Positions 54,102 to 62,977 of a stretch of 64,000 bases of DNA are shown piece after piece. The notes below the pieces were generated by a model, which saw nothing but the letters and a program-made list of their open reading frames with translations, had not been told where the DNA came from and made no database searches. Position 1 is the stretch's first letter; each line of letters opens with the position of its first letter. Source of the stretch: Ruegeria lacuscaerulensis (GTDB lineage Bacteria; Pseudomonadota; Alphaproteobacteria; Rhodobacterales; Rhodobacteraceae). The stretch spans positions 124,001-188,000 of the forward strand of contig NZ_WPZL01000001.1 in NCBI RefSeq assembly GCF_013031245.1. Direction: 5' to 3'. The position numbers and the translations under genes are program-made.

Positions 54102-56324
54102 TTAGTGGGTTTCGGCCTTCAACCATTTCAGCGCCGATAAAAGGTTGGCTTTGTCATCTGTCCACGGGGCTGCATGATCTGATGCCAATGGCTGCCAATT
54201 ACCTTGTCCCACAAAGCTGTCAATTCTCGACCGTTCCGGGCTCATGATTACAACCTTTGACGAAAATGCGCCGGTTTTGGCCTCTTTCGGGTCAACTTCA
54301 TGATCCTGCGACGCGCTGTGCAGGCCCAGGCTTTCCGCAATTCTCGCCAAGGGACCGGTCAGATCATAGTACCTGTTCGAAATGTGAAAAACCAAAACTC
54401 CGTCAGAAGATAACCGGTCAGTGTACATCTGTACTGCCTCTCTGGTTATCAGGTGCAGAGGAATGGCATCGGAGCTATAGGCGTCAAGCACGAGAATATC
54501 GAATTTGAAGTCATTCTGAGCCAGCACAATTCTGGCGTCGCCTAAATACGTCTGAGACCGAGGGGCACAGTCAGTCAGATAAGTAAATAAGGATGAATCC
54601 CGCGCGATGCTCTCGACCATGGCGTCAATTTCGAAAAATGCCCATGTTTGAGACGGCCTTTTATAGCAAGCCAATGCGCCTACGCCTAAACCGACGATTC
54701 CGATTTGATCTGATTGAATACCAAACTCTGACGTGATGACCTGCGCCATGGGGCCGCCTGGGTGATAGTAAGACAGTGGTGTCGGCCCTTCGCCGAAATC
54801 GTCTTCACGCTGCAAGCCGTGCGTCGTGGTACCATTGTTGTAAACGCGCAAACCGTCATTGGAGCTAACTTGGTGCGTGCCGAAAAAACTGCGATCCAGA
54901 AATAGAGCGTTGCCCGGCGAATGGAGCGAAGGAAGCATGATTATCGTCATCACAAGTGCGATGCGCAGCGCACTGTTGCGAAACAGTATTAAAATGGTCG
55001 CCAATGTCAGAAATGCAAATAGCGCACGCATTACACCATGCCCTAAAATGCTCGGGTTTCCGATCATCCCAAGCGCGACAAGAAACGCTATGCCGACAAC
55101 AAGCCCCATCGTGATGTGACGTGGAGAGAATGACCAAGGCTGAATTAAGAACAAACCCGCAGCTAAAATCAGGGTGAGCTGGGCCTCGATTTCTTGAGAG
55201 AAGGCGGCCGGCGCAATTATCGAATTGAACAAACCACCCAGAGCGCCGCCAACAGAAAGGGCGATATAAAAAACAGTCAGGTGTTCAGCAGGCGGACGAA
55301 GTTCGAAAAGTAGCCGGTGCGCATAAAGAGCAACAACAAATAGCACTGGTATACACGCCAAGAGTACAATCGGGGCGTATCCCAAATGTACAACGTCGGA
55401 AAGTAAAATGAACCCCAACGCAAGCGCCAGAAGCGTGGGCATTTTCAAGCCGGCAGTTGTTAGCTGCTTCCATTTGGCAAACGCGACGATAAACGACAGA
55501 ATATATATCGCCAGGGGAACCACCCAGATCAGGGGGATCGACCCGAGATCAGTGCTGATTTTCGTCGTGATCGACAGCATGAGTGAGGAGGGGACAAAGG
55601 CTACGCCCACCCAAGTAGCGACTTGTATTTTGCTCAGCCTGAGCGATGTTGCTTTAATTTCCGGGGAAATCCGATACGGCTGGGGCCCCCGGATGGCAAT
55701 TATGCCGCTGACAATCAGAAGAACACCAAAAACGACAAAGCCGACATACCAGATGTTGCTGATCTCCTGAGCACCCAACAGGGGATCGGCCAGCAATGGA
55801 AATGCGAGTAGCGCCAGCAGAGATCCTACATTGCTGGCGCTGTAGAGAAAATAGGGGTCATCGGCGGACGGACCTCCGGACCGTGAATACCACGCCTGAA
55901 GCAATGGTGCGTTTGCGGACAGAACGGCAAAGGGCAGACCCACTCCCAGAGCAAACAGTTCCAGTGTTTGAAGCGCCGTAGAGCGTGAGGCATCGTAACT
56001 CCAGCTTTCGCTGGTTGATAAGGGCAGGAATGTCAGCGCCGCGAGCCAAAACAGGGTGTGTGTCATTAGCTGCAAGCGTAAGGGTAACCACTTGGTCAAA
56101 AGATGCGCATAAAGGTATCCGACAATCAAAACGACCTGAAAAAACAACATCGCAGTTGTCCACACGGCTGGCGCGCCGCCAATTTTGGGCAAAACCAGTT
56201 TGGCGTATAAGGGTTGGACAAAGAAAAGCAGGCTAGCGCTAACAAAAATCGTAAAGCAAAAGGTTACGATGGTCGCGGTGCGCATCCAGGTTTTGTCTGC
56301 ATACCCGGTGCTTAAAGTGCTCAT
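54102..56324 (-). CDS. Membrane protein fused to spermidine-synthase-like domain
   Basis: A 740-residue protein: 12 or more helices (residues ~20-480) followed by a soluble SAM-binding, spermidine-synthase-like domain (IGIVGLGVGALACY, then DILVLDAYSSDAIPLHLI). Such fused MFS/spermidine synthase proteins are widespread but uncharacterised; aminopropyl transfer is not proven. The ATG at 56324 has AGGA before it. The gene is clearly AT-richer than its neighbours (26 G/C in the 60 bases from 54961), lies between hisF and hisA, and may have been acquired. Confidence 0.85.
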   Translation of the reverse strand: MSTLSTGYADKTWMRTATIVTFCFTIFVSASLLFFVQPLYAKLVLPKIGGAPAVWTTAMLFFQVVLIVGYLYAHLLTKWLPLRLQLMTHTLFWLAALTFLPLSTSESWSYDASRSTALQTLELFALGVGLPFAVLSANAPLLQAWYSRSGGPSADDPYFLYSASNVGSLLALLAFPLLADPLLGAQEISNIWYVGFVVFGVLLIVSGIIAIRGPQPYRISPEIKATSLRLSKIQVATWVGVAFVPSSLMLSITTKISTDLGSIPLIWVVPLAIYILSFIVAFAKWKQLTTAGLKMPTLLALALGFILLSDVVHLGYAPIVLLACIPVLFVVALYAHRLLFELRPPAEHLTVFYIALSVGGALGGLFNSIIAPAAFSQEIEAQLTLILAAGLFLIQPWSFSPRHITMGLVVGIAFLVALGMIGNPSILGHGVMRALFAFLTLATILILFRNSALRIALVMTIIMLPSLHSPGNALFLDRSFFGTHQVSSNDGLRVYNNGTTTHGLQREDDFGEGPTPLSYYHPGGPMAQVITSEFGIQSDQIGIVGLGVGALACYKRPSQTWAFFEIDAMVESIARDSSLFTYLTDCAPRSQTYLGDARIVLAQNDFKFDILVLDAYSSDAIPLHLITREAVQMYTDRLSSDGVLVFHISNRYYDLTGPLARIAESLGLHSASQDHEVDPKEAKTGAFSSKVVIMSPERSRIDSFVGQGNWQPLASDHAAPWTDDKANLLSALKWLKAETH

Positions 56325-56579
56325 ATTGGACGTCCTTGCCTGCACTGTCAGGAGTACCAACTAAACTTCAAATGCGACTAATTTGGGGATATTCTGCATC
56401 AAATGTTCACCTTTTTCTTGGTTTTTTTCGCAAAACGCACATCAAAGTGGCTTGCGACACAATTCAGGGAAAGTCCCTTTAGTGCGCAAACGGCAAAGCC
56501 TCGCTGATGCCAGAGATGTGATTGCCGGAACGCAAAAAGTTGTGTCAATTGAAGTGAAATTCACAAAAGGAATTACGAT

Positions 56580-57026
56580 ATGCGCAAACTGATGCTGGCA
56601 ACAATTCTGACGTTTGGAGGGGCATTGTCCGCAATGGCTGACGACATCATCAAGGTCAACACGGATAAATCCGTTCAAGATGCAATGGACGCGCTTGAGG
56701 CAGCGGTGGGCAATGCGGGCGCAACTGTTTTCGCGCGAGTCGATCACGCGGCAGGTGCCGAGAAAGTCGGCATGACCATCCCGGCCAATCAGGTGCTGAT
56801 CTTTGGCAACCCTGCTCTGGGAACACCGGCCATGCAGATTGATCCGCGTGCGGGCTTGTTCCTGCCGTTGAAAGTGCAGGTCTATGAAGATGCCGACGGT
56901 CTGGCCTGGTTGGCGTATGAAGACCCAAAAGAGACGATGGACGAGTTCGACGACGTCGAGAAATCTCCGGTTATCGAGAAGATGCGGGGCGCGCTGGCCA
57001 AGTTGACCGCAGCGGCTGCGGGCTAA
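56580..57026 (+). CDS. DUF302 domain protein, exported
   Basis: A 148-residue protein with a signal peptide (residues 1-~20, GALSAMA) and a DUF302 domain (KSVQDAMDALEAAVGNAGATVFARVDHAAGAEKVG, spread over residues ~27-61; conserved FGNPALGTPAM follows). AAAGGA precedes the ATG. It is on the plus strand inside the minus-strand his region and converges on the DUF2867 gene. Function unknown. Confidence 0.9.
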   Translation: MRKLMLATILTFGGALSAMADDIIKVNTDKSVQDAMDALEAAVGNAGATVFARVDHAAGAEKVGMTIPANQVLIFGNPALGTPAMQIDPRAGLFLPLKVQVYEDADGLAWLAYEDPKETMDEFDDVEKSPVIEKMRGALAKLTAAAAG

Positions 57027-57037
57027 GCCTGTCGGGA

Positions 57038-57502
57038 TCAAGCGCTTGCGTGGCTGACCCGCGCGAGCGCGTTTCGGGCGATCAGAATGTGAAACGGCAG
57101 GATCGCGGCTAGATACAAACGACCGCCCAGATTGTGGCGATGAACCCACGTGGCCAGCGATACCCGGCCGCCCTCGGAAAGAACGGAAACCCGAAAATCA
57201 AGGTGGCGGTCGTTGAAACCCGCGATCAACTCGATTTCATCATCATGTTCGACAGGGAAAATTCCCACCATATCGTCGGCATCAGGCCCCGTCTTGCTGA
57301 GCCCGAAAGGGGCCACCAAAAAACCACGCAACCGAACCAGAACCATTGCCCATGCTGGAAAATCGGTGATGATCTCGGCTGCACGGCGTGGGGAGAGGTT
57401 TGACGCGACGCTGAAACAATCCAGAAAATCACCTTCTTTAAGCCGCGAGCGCAGCAGACTCTTGGCGGGAAGTTTGGATCGTTTCACGCGTGTATCGAGC
57501 AA
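57038..57502 (-). CDS. DUF2867 domain protein
   Basis: A 154-residue protein of the DUF2867 family, with DFLDCFSVASNLSPRRAAEI early and LPFHILIARNALAR at the end. It starts 4 bases after hisA on the same strand, so it is probably co-transcribed with it. Function unknown; no signal peptide is seen. Confidence 0.85.
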   Translation of the reverse strand: MLDTRVKRSKLPAKSLLRSRLKEGDFLDCFSVASNLSPRRAAEIITDFPAWAMVLVRLRGFLVAPFGLSKTGPDADDMVGIFPVEHDDEIELIAGFNDRHLDFRVSVLSEGGRVSLATWVHRHNLGGRLYLAAILPFHILIARNALARVSHASA

Positions 57503-57506
57503 CAGG

Positions 57507-58229
57507 TCACTCTCTGAGCGCTGTCAGAGCCTCCTTCAGATCAATCGCCCCATCATAGAGCGCGCGGCCGGAAATCGCTCCGTTCAAATCTGCGCCACAA
57601 TCGCGCAGCGCAAGAAGGTCAGCGATCGACGACACGCCGCCCGAAGCGATAACAGGTATGGAAACCGCGTCGGCCAGCGCAGCGGTGGCCTCGATATTCG
57701 GGCCCTGCATGGCGCCGTCTCGGTTGATGTCGGTGTAGATGATGGCGGCGACGCCTGCGTCCTCGAAGCTGCGGGCCAGATCGGTGACCTGAACGTCGGT
57801 TTCTTCTGCCCAGCCTTTGGTGGCCACCATGCCGTTGCGGGCGTCGATACCCACGGCGACCTTGCCCGGGAACTCGCGCGCTGCTTGGCGCACCAGATCG
57901 GGGTTTTCCACTGCCACGGTGCCCAGAATGACACGCGCCAGACCTTTGTCGAGCCACGTTTCGATCGTCGCCATGTCGCGGATGCCGCCACCCAGTTGGG
58001 CGGGCACTTCGCAAGCTTTGAGAATCGCCTCGACCGGCGCGGCGTTTACCGGCTCGCCCGCAAAAGCGCCGTTGAGGTCCACCAGGTGCAGCCATTCGCA
58101 CCCTGCGTCCACAAAGGCGCATGCCTGGGCGGCCGGATCGTCGTTGAACACGGTCGCCTTGTCCATTTCTCCGCGCAGCAGGCGTACGGCCTGGCCGTCT
58201 TTGAGGTCGATGGCGGGGTAGAGGATCAT
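57507..58229 (-). CDS. hisA: ProFAR isomerase HisA
   Basis: A 240-residue (beta/alpha)8 enzyme that isomerises ProFAR to PRFAR. Catalytic Asp8 (PAIDLKDG) and Asp129 (GIDARNG) are visible. The ATG at 58229 gives the canonical start MILYPAIDL; the frame is open further back. It is cut off from hisH by the opposite-strand DUF2147 gene. Confidence 0.97.
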   Translation of the reverse strand: MILYPAIDLKDGQAVRLLRGEMDKATVFNDDPAAQACAFVDAGCEWLHLVDLNGAFAGEPVNAAPVEAILKACEVPAQLGGGIRDMATIETWLDKGLARVILGTVAVENPDLVRQAAREFPGKVAVGIDARNGMVATKGWAEETDVQVTDLARSFEDAGVAAIIYTDINRDGAMQGPNIEATAALADAVSIPVIASGGVSSIADLLALRDCGADLNGAISGRALYDGAIDLKEALTALRE

Positions 58230-58363
58230 GTCTGGCGGCCCTATATCAATGTTGTCCGAGCGGGATATCGCACAAGCGGGACAGGGGATGCAACGCGACG
58301 CAAAGTCATTCTTGCCCGAAGGCATCCACCGGGTCAGACTGACCTCAAAACAGGGAGTTGATT

Positions 58364-58765
58364 ATGAAGAAATTTGCACTTGCGGCAGGGATGGCGTTGC
58401 TCGCGACAGGCGCGCTAGCGGATGATCCTGTCGATGGCCTTTGGAAGACGCAACCGGGCGATACCGGTGGATACCTTCACGTCACGATTTCGGAATGTGG
58501 GAGTGCGATTTGCGGTACAATCGACACTGCGTTTGACGCCAATGGCGACGAACAGCTGGATTATGAGAACCTCGGCAAGCAGATCATCTGGGACATGATC
58601 CCCGAAGGTAACGGCAATTATGACGACGGCAAGATCTGGGCACCGGACCGGGACAAGACCTACAGCTCGAAAATGTCGCTGGACGGCCAGAACAAGCTGA
58701 CTGTCAAAGGTTGCGCCGTTGGTGGTCTTGTCTGTCGCGGGCAGACCTGGACGCGCGTTCAGTAA
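58364..58765 (+). CDS. DUF2147 domain protein, exported
   Basis: A 133-residue protein with a signal peptide (1-~21, ATGALA) and a DUF2147 lipocalin-like barrel (VDGLWKTQPGDTGGYLHV, then CGTIDTAFDANG, ending LVCRGQTWTRV) with four cysteines. AGGGAG precedes the ATG at 58364. It lies head-on between hisH and hisA. Function unknown. Confidence 0.9.
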   Translation: MKKFALAAGMALLATGALADDPVDGLWKTQPGDTGGYLHVTISECGSAICGTIDTAFDANGDEQLDYENLGKQIIWDMIPEGNGNYDDGKIWAPDRDKTYSSKMSLDGQNKLTVKGCAVGGLVCRGQTWTRVQ

Positions 58766-58769
58766 ACTC

Positions 58770-59408
58770 TTACGGAGCCCAGGTCAGAAAGTTGCCGATC
58801 ATACGCAAGCCCACATCCTGACTTTTCTCAGGGTGAAACTGCATCCCAAGCATCGTGTCACGGCCAATCACGGCCGTGACTTCCTGCCCATAGTCCACAT
58901 AAGCCAGACGCTGTGCCGGGTCACTGACGCGGAAATGGTATGAGTGCACAAAATAGGCGTGATCGCCGGATGTGACCCCCTCAAAAACAGGGTGATCGCT
59001 GGCCAGAACCAGATCATTCCAGCCCATATGCGGTACCTTCAGAGCATTGTCTGACGGTTCAATCCGCACTACATCGCCTGCGACCCAGTTCAGACCTTCA
59101 GTCTCGGCGTATTCGTGGCCTTTCGAGGCCATAAGTTGCATACCCACACAGATCCCCAGAAACGGGCGGCCCTTCTGTTCGACCGCCTCGACCATCGCGT
59201 CATAGATGCCTTTGTGGCCGCGCAACTCGGCTGCGCAGGCCGGGAAGGCGCCGTCACCCGGCAGAACCAGCCTGTCCGCGCGTGCCACAACGTCCGCATC
59301 CGAAGTCACGACAACTTCACCCGCGCCTAACTCGCGCGCCATGCGCTGAAACGCCTTTTCTGCCGAGTGCAGGTTGCCGCTTTCGTAATCGATGATCGCG
59401 GTCAGCAT
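58770..59408 (-). CDS. hisH: Imidazole glycerol phosphate synthase glutaminase subunit
   Basis: A 212-residue class I glutaminase supplying ammonia to HisF. Nucleophile Cys87 in LGICVGMQL, His/Glu in MQFHPEKSQ. The ATG follows the hisB stop with no gap. Confidence 0.97.
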   Translation of the reverse strand: MLTAIIDYESGNLHSAEKAFQRMARELGAGEVVVTSDADVVARADRLVLPGDGAFPACAAELRGHKGIYDAMVEAVEQKGRPFLGICVGMQLMASKGHEYAETEGLNWVAGDVVRIEPSDNALKVPHMGWNDLVLASDHPVFEGVTSGDHAYFVHSYHFRVSDPAQRLAYVDYGQEVTAVIGRDTMLGMQFHPEKSQDVGLRMIGNFLTWAP

Positions 59409-59996
59409 TTACAGCGCACCTTTCGTGGACGGAATCGCATCTGCCTTGCGCGGGTCGGTTTCCACCGCCAGCCGCAGGGCGCGGGCGACAGCCTTGAAGG
59501 CAGCCTCGGCAATGTGGTGGCTGTTGAAGCCGTGCAACCGGTCGATATGCAACGTGATGCCGCCGTGAGTGCTGAGTGCCTGAAAGAACTCGCGTACCAG
59601 TTCGGTATCGAATGTGCCGATCTTGGCTGTCGGCAAGTCCACGTTCCAGATCAGGAAAGGGCGCGCGGACAGGTCCAGCGCACAGCGTACTTGGGCGTCG
59701 TCCATGGGCAGGTTGCACTCGCCATAGCGGCGGATACCTTTCTTGTCGCCCAGTGCCTGCGTCAGCGCCTGACCCAGCGCGATGCCGGTATCCTCGACCG
59801 TGTGGTGGTCGTCGATGTGATAATCACCCTTGGCACGGATCGTCATGTCGATCAGCGAATGGCGCGCCAACTGATCCAGCATGTGGTCAAAGAACCCGAC
59901 ACCTGTCTGGTTGTCATACCGGCCGGTGCCGTCCAGATTGACCTCGACCGAGATTTTTGTCTCGGCGGTTTGGCGGCTGATCTTTGCGCTGCGCAT
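59409..59996 (-). CDS. hisB: Imidazoleglycerol-phosphate dehydratase
   Basis: A 195-residue single-function dehydratase (no phosphatase domain), with the metal-binding HHTVEDTG and [11 protein letters not shown] motifs duplicated in the second half as [13 protein letters not shown]. The ATG at 59996 matches the family start; upstream open frame is ignored. First gene of the his series here. Confidence 0.96.
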   Translation of the reverse strand: MRSAKISRQTAETKISVEVNLDGTGRYDNQTGVGFFDHMLDQLARHSLIDMTIRAKGDYHIDDHHTVEDTGIALGQALTQALGDKKGIRRYGECNLPMDDAQVRCALDLSARPFLIWNVDLPTAKIGTFDTELVREFFQALSTHGGITLHIDRLHGFNSHHIAEAAFKAVARALRLAVETDPRKADAIPSTKGAL

Positions 59997-60150
59997 GGGC
60001 GAATTCCTTTTGCTACAGGCGCGCTTATAGACGTGGATGGCCTGCCTTATCCAGAGCGTGCGTGGCATTGACGGCAAACTGTTGCAGGGGATTGCACCCG
60101 GTGGCGCGCCATGCCAGCCTGCGAGCAACTCAACCAATAAGGCCTGGCCC

Positions 60151-60390
60151 ATGTCCACCTGCGTTTTCATTCAAATCCGCTGTAAACCCGGCACCACCTA
60201 TAAGGTTGCCGAAGAGATCGCGCTGCGCGAAATCCACTCGGAACTCTATTCTACCAGCGGCGAATACGATCTGCTGCTGAAACTCTACATCCCCGAGACA
60301 GACGATGTGGGTCACTTCATCAACGAAAACCTGCTGGTGATTCCAAATATTGAGCGGTCTCTGACAACGATGACCTTCAAGGCGTTCTGA
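60151..60390 (+). CDS. Lrp/AsnC ligand-binding (RAM) domain protein
   Basis: A 79-residue stand-alone effector domain of the Lrp/AsnC family, lacking the DNA-binding half ([19 protein letters not shown] is the typical ligand loop region). Such proteins may form hetero-oligomers with full regulators. The ATG at 60151 follows a weak AAGG site; the frame is open upstream to 60037. Convergent to the next gene. Confidence 0.9.
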   Translation: MSTCVFIQIRCKPGTTYKVAEEIALREIHSELYSTSGEYDLLLKLYIPETDDVGHFINENLLVIPNIERSLTTMTFKAF

Positions 60391-60391
60391 A

Positions 60392-60994
60392 TCAGATTGC
60401 GGTTTCTGTCAAAGAACTCTGCGGGGCGTGGCAGGCCAGTATTGCGGCGTCGCGCGATTGTCGGTCCTTCACGCCTGCGCGCAGCAATTGTTGCAGCCCG
60501 AACAGCAGCATAAGCGGAATGGCAAGAGTTATCAGATTGTTGCCTCCTGCAATCAGAGACCAGAAAACCCCGATCGCGCACACGCCCAGCAAAGCGGCAG
60601 AGTGCATTCGCATCTGTTTAGCGCTGTTCGCGGCATAAGTCAGAAAACCGTTCCGTGTGGTCAGCGTCAGCAGAAGGCCAGTTACAAACACGCTGCCCAG
60701 AACAAGGGAATCAATATTTCCAATCAGCGTGTTTGCAGTGCTGCGATGGCCTGAGAAAAACAGAATCTCAATCAGGGGTGTTATTGCGACCATGAACAGG
60801 TTGATGCCCAATAAGATCGGATGCGGGAGCACGAGCTTTTTGACATAGGAAATGCAAACAGCCGCCGCCAGGATGGTCCCGACCCATCCGGTCAGTCGCA
60901 AATCATCGGTTGCCCGGGACAGCACCAGAAAACCAACACCCGGTAGGTTTTCAAACATGTCGAGCAGCAGCCGTCTTTGTTGATCGCCAATCAT
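60392..60994 (-). CDS. Hypothetical membrane protein, 200 residues
   Basis: Five to six hydrophobic segments after a short soluble start MIGDQQRRLLLDMF. No motif recognised. The ATG at 60994 has GGAAG 8 bases before it; the longer open frame to 61084 overlaps the GNAT gene and lacks support. Function unknown. Confidence 0.65.
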   Translation of the reverse strand: MIGDQQRRLLLDMFENLPGVGFLVLSRATDDLRLTGWVGTILAAAVCISYVKKLVLPHPILLGINLFMVAITPLIEILFFSGHRSTANTLIGNIDSLVLGSVFVTGLLLTLTTRNGFLTYAANSAKQMRMHSAALLGVCAIGVFWSLIAGGNNLITLAIPLMLLFGLQQLLRAGVKDRQSRDAAILACHAPQSSLTETAI

Positions 60995-61058
60995 TGGATG
61001 AACTTCCCGTATTTTTTCCAAAGGCTTTTGATGTGAACCCGTACCTTGAACAAGTGCG

Positions 61059-61925
61059 TTAGCCCAGTTCAAACGTCGTAACACCGAAAACGCGGTTCAG
61101 GTCGATATCCGGCTCGTGATCAGAGTACATGCGCGCCGTCTCGAACACTTTCTCCAGCCCAAGCTGCGCCGCCAGCGCAAAGGCGGCCGCGTTGGGTTGC
61201 GGCATGTCGATAAACACCTGTTGGTCGCGATGGTGTTCAGGAACGGCTGCCAACAGGCTGGCCAGCAAGGCTTGCGCGATCTTCACATCATCCGCAAACA
61301 GAGGTCCGACCTTGTACCCCGTCAGGCATGGGCGCAACGTGGCGTAGCCTTTAATCTGACCGTTCTCGGAATACATCCGCGAGATATGACTGGGCGCGCT
61401 GAGCCAGCTTTGCAGGAATGCGTCGCGGGGGGCTGGAAACAGCTTGCGATCGTACAGTCTGAGCGCGTTAGCGGCGTCGCTTAGCTCTGTAACGCCATTG
61501 CCCAGAACCTGCCCGAGTTTTGGCAGAATGTCCTGAACCTTCGCGCTGAACCTGCAGTTGGTATACGCGAGGGTAAAGCCGGATTTTGCATAGTTTTCCT
61601 GTTGCTCGATCACGCCATCCAAACCGATATTGCGACCCTGGCCATACGCCAGTGCGCTGCGCCAGATCTCGATCCCACGACCTGCGCGGCGGAACTCGGG
61701 ATGCACGATATAGAACCCTAAAAAGGAAAACCTGTCGTCGTAATTCACGGTTGACACGGACGCGATCATTTCGTCACCCAAAAATCCGCCGAGGAAGCCA
61801 CCGGGGTCGGTTGCGTGGAAACATGCGGCATCATGCACGCCCGGGTTCCACCCTTCTTGCCCCGCCCAATCCACGACTTTCTGCACTTCGGTCGCGGTCA
61901 AGGGGCGAATGGAATAATCCAACAT
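61059..61925 (-). CDS. GNAT family acetyltransferase, two-domain
   Basis: A 288-residue protein with an N-terminal GNAT domain (FLGFYIVHPEFRRAGRGIEI, CoA loop at ~82-100) and a C-terminal acetyltransferase-like domain (MYSENGQIKGYATLRPCLTG), the YitI/Acetyltransf_18 arrangement. The ATG at 61925 starts MLDYSIRPLTATE, a normal GNAT beginning. The acceptor is unknown. Confidence 0.85.
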   Translation of the reverse strand: MLDYSIRPLTATEVQKVVDWAGQEGWNPGVHDAACFHATDPGGFLGGFLGDEMIASVSTVNYDDRFSFLGFYIVHPEFRRAGRGIEIWRSALAYGQGRNIGLDGVIEQQENYAKSGFTLAYTNCRFSAKVQDILPKLGQVLGNGVTELSDAANALRLYDRKLFPAPRDAFLQSWLSAPSHISRMYSENGQIKGYATLRPCLTGYKVGPLFADDVKIAQALLASLLAAVPEHHRDQQVFIDMPQPNAAAFALAAQLGLEKVFETARMYSDHEPDIDLNRVFGVTTFELG

Positions 61926-62009
61926 GAGTAAGGTCCAAAAAAATGTAACGCCACCAGAATGGCGCAACATGCGCTAAAGAACCAGCAATGATTAGGAAAC
62001 AATCGTATC

Positions 62010-62084
62010 TGGAGCGGGCGAGGCGATTCGAACGCCCGACCCTAACCTTGGCAAGGTTATGCTCTACCCCTGAGCTACGCCCGC
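62010..62084 (-). tRNA. tRNA-Gly (GCC), copy 1
   Basis: Cloverleaf on the minus strand: acceptor GCGGGCG/CGCCCGC, anticodon stem AACCT/AGGTT with loop TTGCCAA (GCC), T arm CGGGC with TTCGAAT, encoded CCA. Confidence 0.97.
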
Positions 62085-62122
62085 ATCAGATACACATATA
62101 TTTTGGTCCTGAGACCTCTCAA

Positions 62123-62197
62123 TGGAGCGGGCGAGGCGATTCGAACGCCCGACCCTAACCTTGGCAAGGTTATGCTCTACCCCTGAGCTACGCCCGC
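62123..62197 (-). tRNA. tRNA-Gly (GCC), copy 2
   Basis: Identical 75-base copy of the preceding tRNA-Gly, 38 bases away, same strand. The pair is likely co-transcribed from the 62198-62345 region. Confidence 0.97.
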
Positions 62198-62345
62198 GCC
62201 GTTGAGTGAGGAGGGATGTATAAATTCCCACGCGGCGCTGCAAGCGGAAAAACACAAAAAAGCGGAAAAATCTTTCGACGGAAATCCGGGATCGGCGCGT
62301 TGAACACGTAGAGCATTACAAAACAAGAGGGATCGAGAAGAAGAA

Positions 62346-62498
62346 ATGACACGGATTGCAGATTTGAAGATGGCTTTGCTGGCGGTGCTAATCGTGCTGA
62401 CATCGGCACTTTGTTTGCCGGAGAAGGAAAGGCTGAGTGAGGTTGAGCCTGTCTTCAGGGATGCACCGCAAGTCGAAACGCGGGTACTGGCTGGGTAA
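62346..62498 (+). CDS. Possible 50-residue membrane-anchored or exported peptide
   Basis: A short ORF with one hydrophobic segment (residues ~9-23, MALLAVLIVLTSALC) followed by a charged tail (EKERLSEVEPVF). A weak GAGAAGAAGA ribosome site lies before it. It could be a small membrane protein; the cysteine at 23 is not in a clear lipobox. Convergent to the MAPEG gene. Coding status uncertain. Confidence 0.4.
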   Translation: MTRIADLKMALLAVLIVLTSALCLPEKERLSEVEPVFRDAPQVETRVLAG

Positions 62499-62513
62499 AC
62501 TCTGCCTGATGGA

Positions 62514-62897
62514 TCAGAGCGCAAGCCTAAGATTTACGAATGCGGCCATTAGAATGGCTCCAAAGGTTAGCACCATGCCGATCTGGCGCAGAATCACGAT
62601 CTGCGGGCTGCGTCCGAAACCGTAAGCGTGCAACAGCCGTCCGCTCAGTAAAGTCAGACCCAAAAGGTTCAGCAACAGGCCGCCCGCGCCCTGTAGTTCG
62701 ACCATAGCGATCAGCAGCAGAGCAAAGGGCGTGTATTCGATAAAGTTGGAATGCGTCCGCATCACCTTGAGCATCGTCGAGTTTCCACCGTCGCCGTAGG
62801 AAATTTTGTCGCTGCGCCGCTGACTGATGACCCTGACGCTGAGCGCGAAGAACAGGATTGCCAGCAATGCGGCATAGACTGGTGTGACAGACAGCAT
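62514..62897 (-). CDS. MAPEG family membrane protein
   Basis: A 127-residue four-helix membrane protein of the MAPEG family (microsomal glutathione-transferase-like), with MRTHSNFIEYTPFALLLIA and LLSGRLLHAYGF typical. It may conjugate glutathione to lipophilic compounds; the bacterial role is poorly known. It follows pyc on the same strand after a terminator. Confidence 0.93.
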   Translation of the reverse strand: MLSVTPVYAALLAILFFALSVRVISQRRSDKISYGDGGNSTMLKVMRTHSNFIEYTPFALLLIAMVELQGAGGLLLNLLGLTLLSGRLLHAYGFGRSPQIVILRQIGMVLTFGAILMAAFVNLRLAL

Positions 62898-62921
62898 GGG
62901 CCTTTATCCTCCTCGGGCCAA

Positions 62922-62952
62922 GAAAAAGGCCGCCCGGTTCCCCGAGCGGCCC
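62922..62952 (-). terminator. Terminator of pyruvate carboxylase gene
   Basis: Read on the minus strand: GGCCGCTCGG, loop GGAA, CCGGGCGGCC (one G-U pair), then TTTTTCTT. It lies 26 bases after the pyc stop. Confidence 0.92.
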
Positions 62953-62977
62953 CTGTTAGCCCAGAAAGCTAAACTGG

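Noticed and set aside
62010..62197. Direct repeat as a possible CRISPR or mobile-element end
   Set aside because: The 75-base repeat is simply two identical tRNA-Gly genes.
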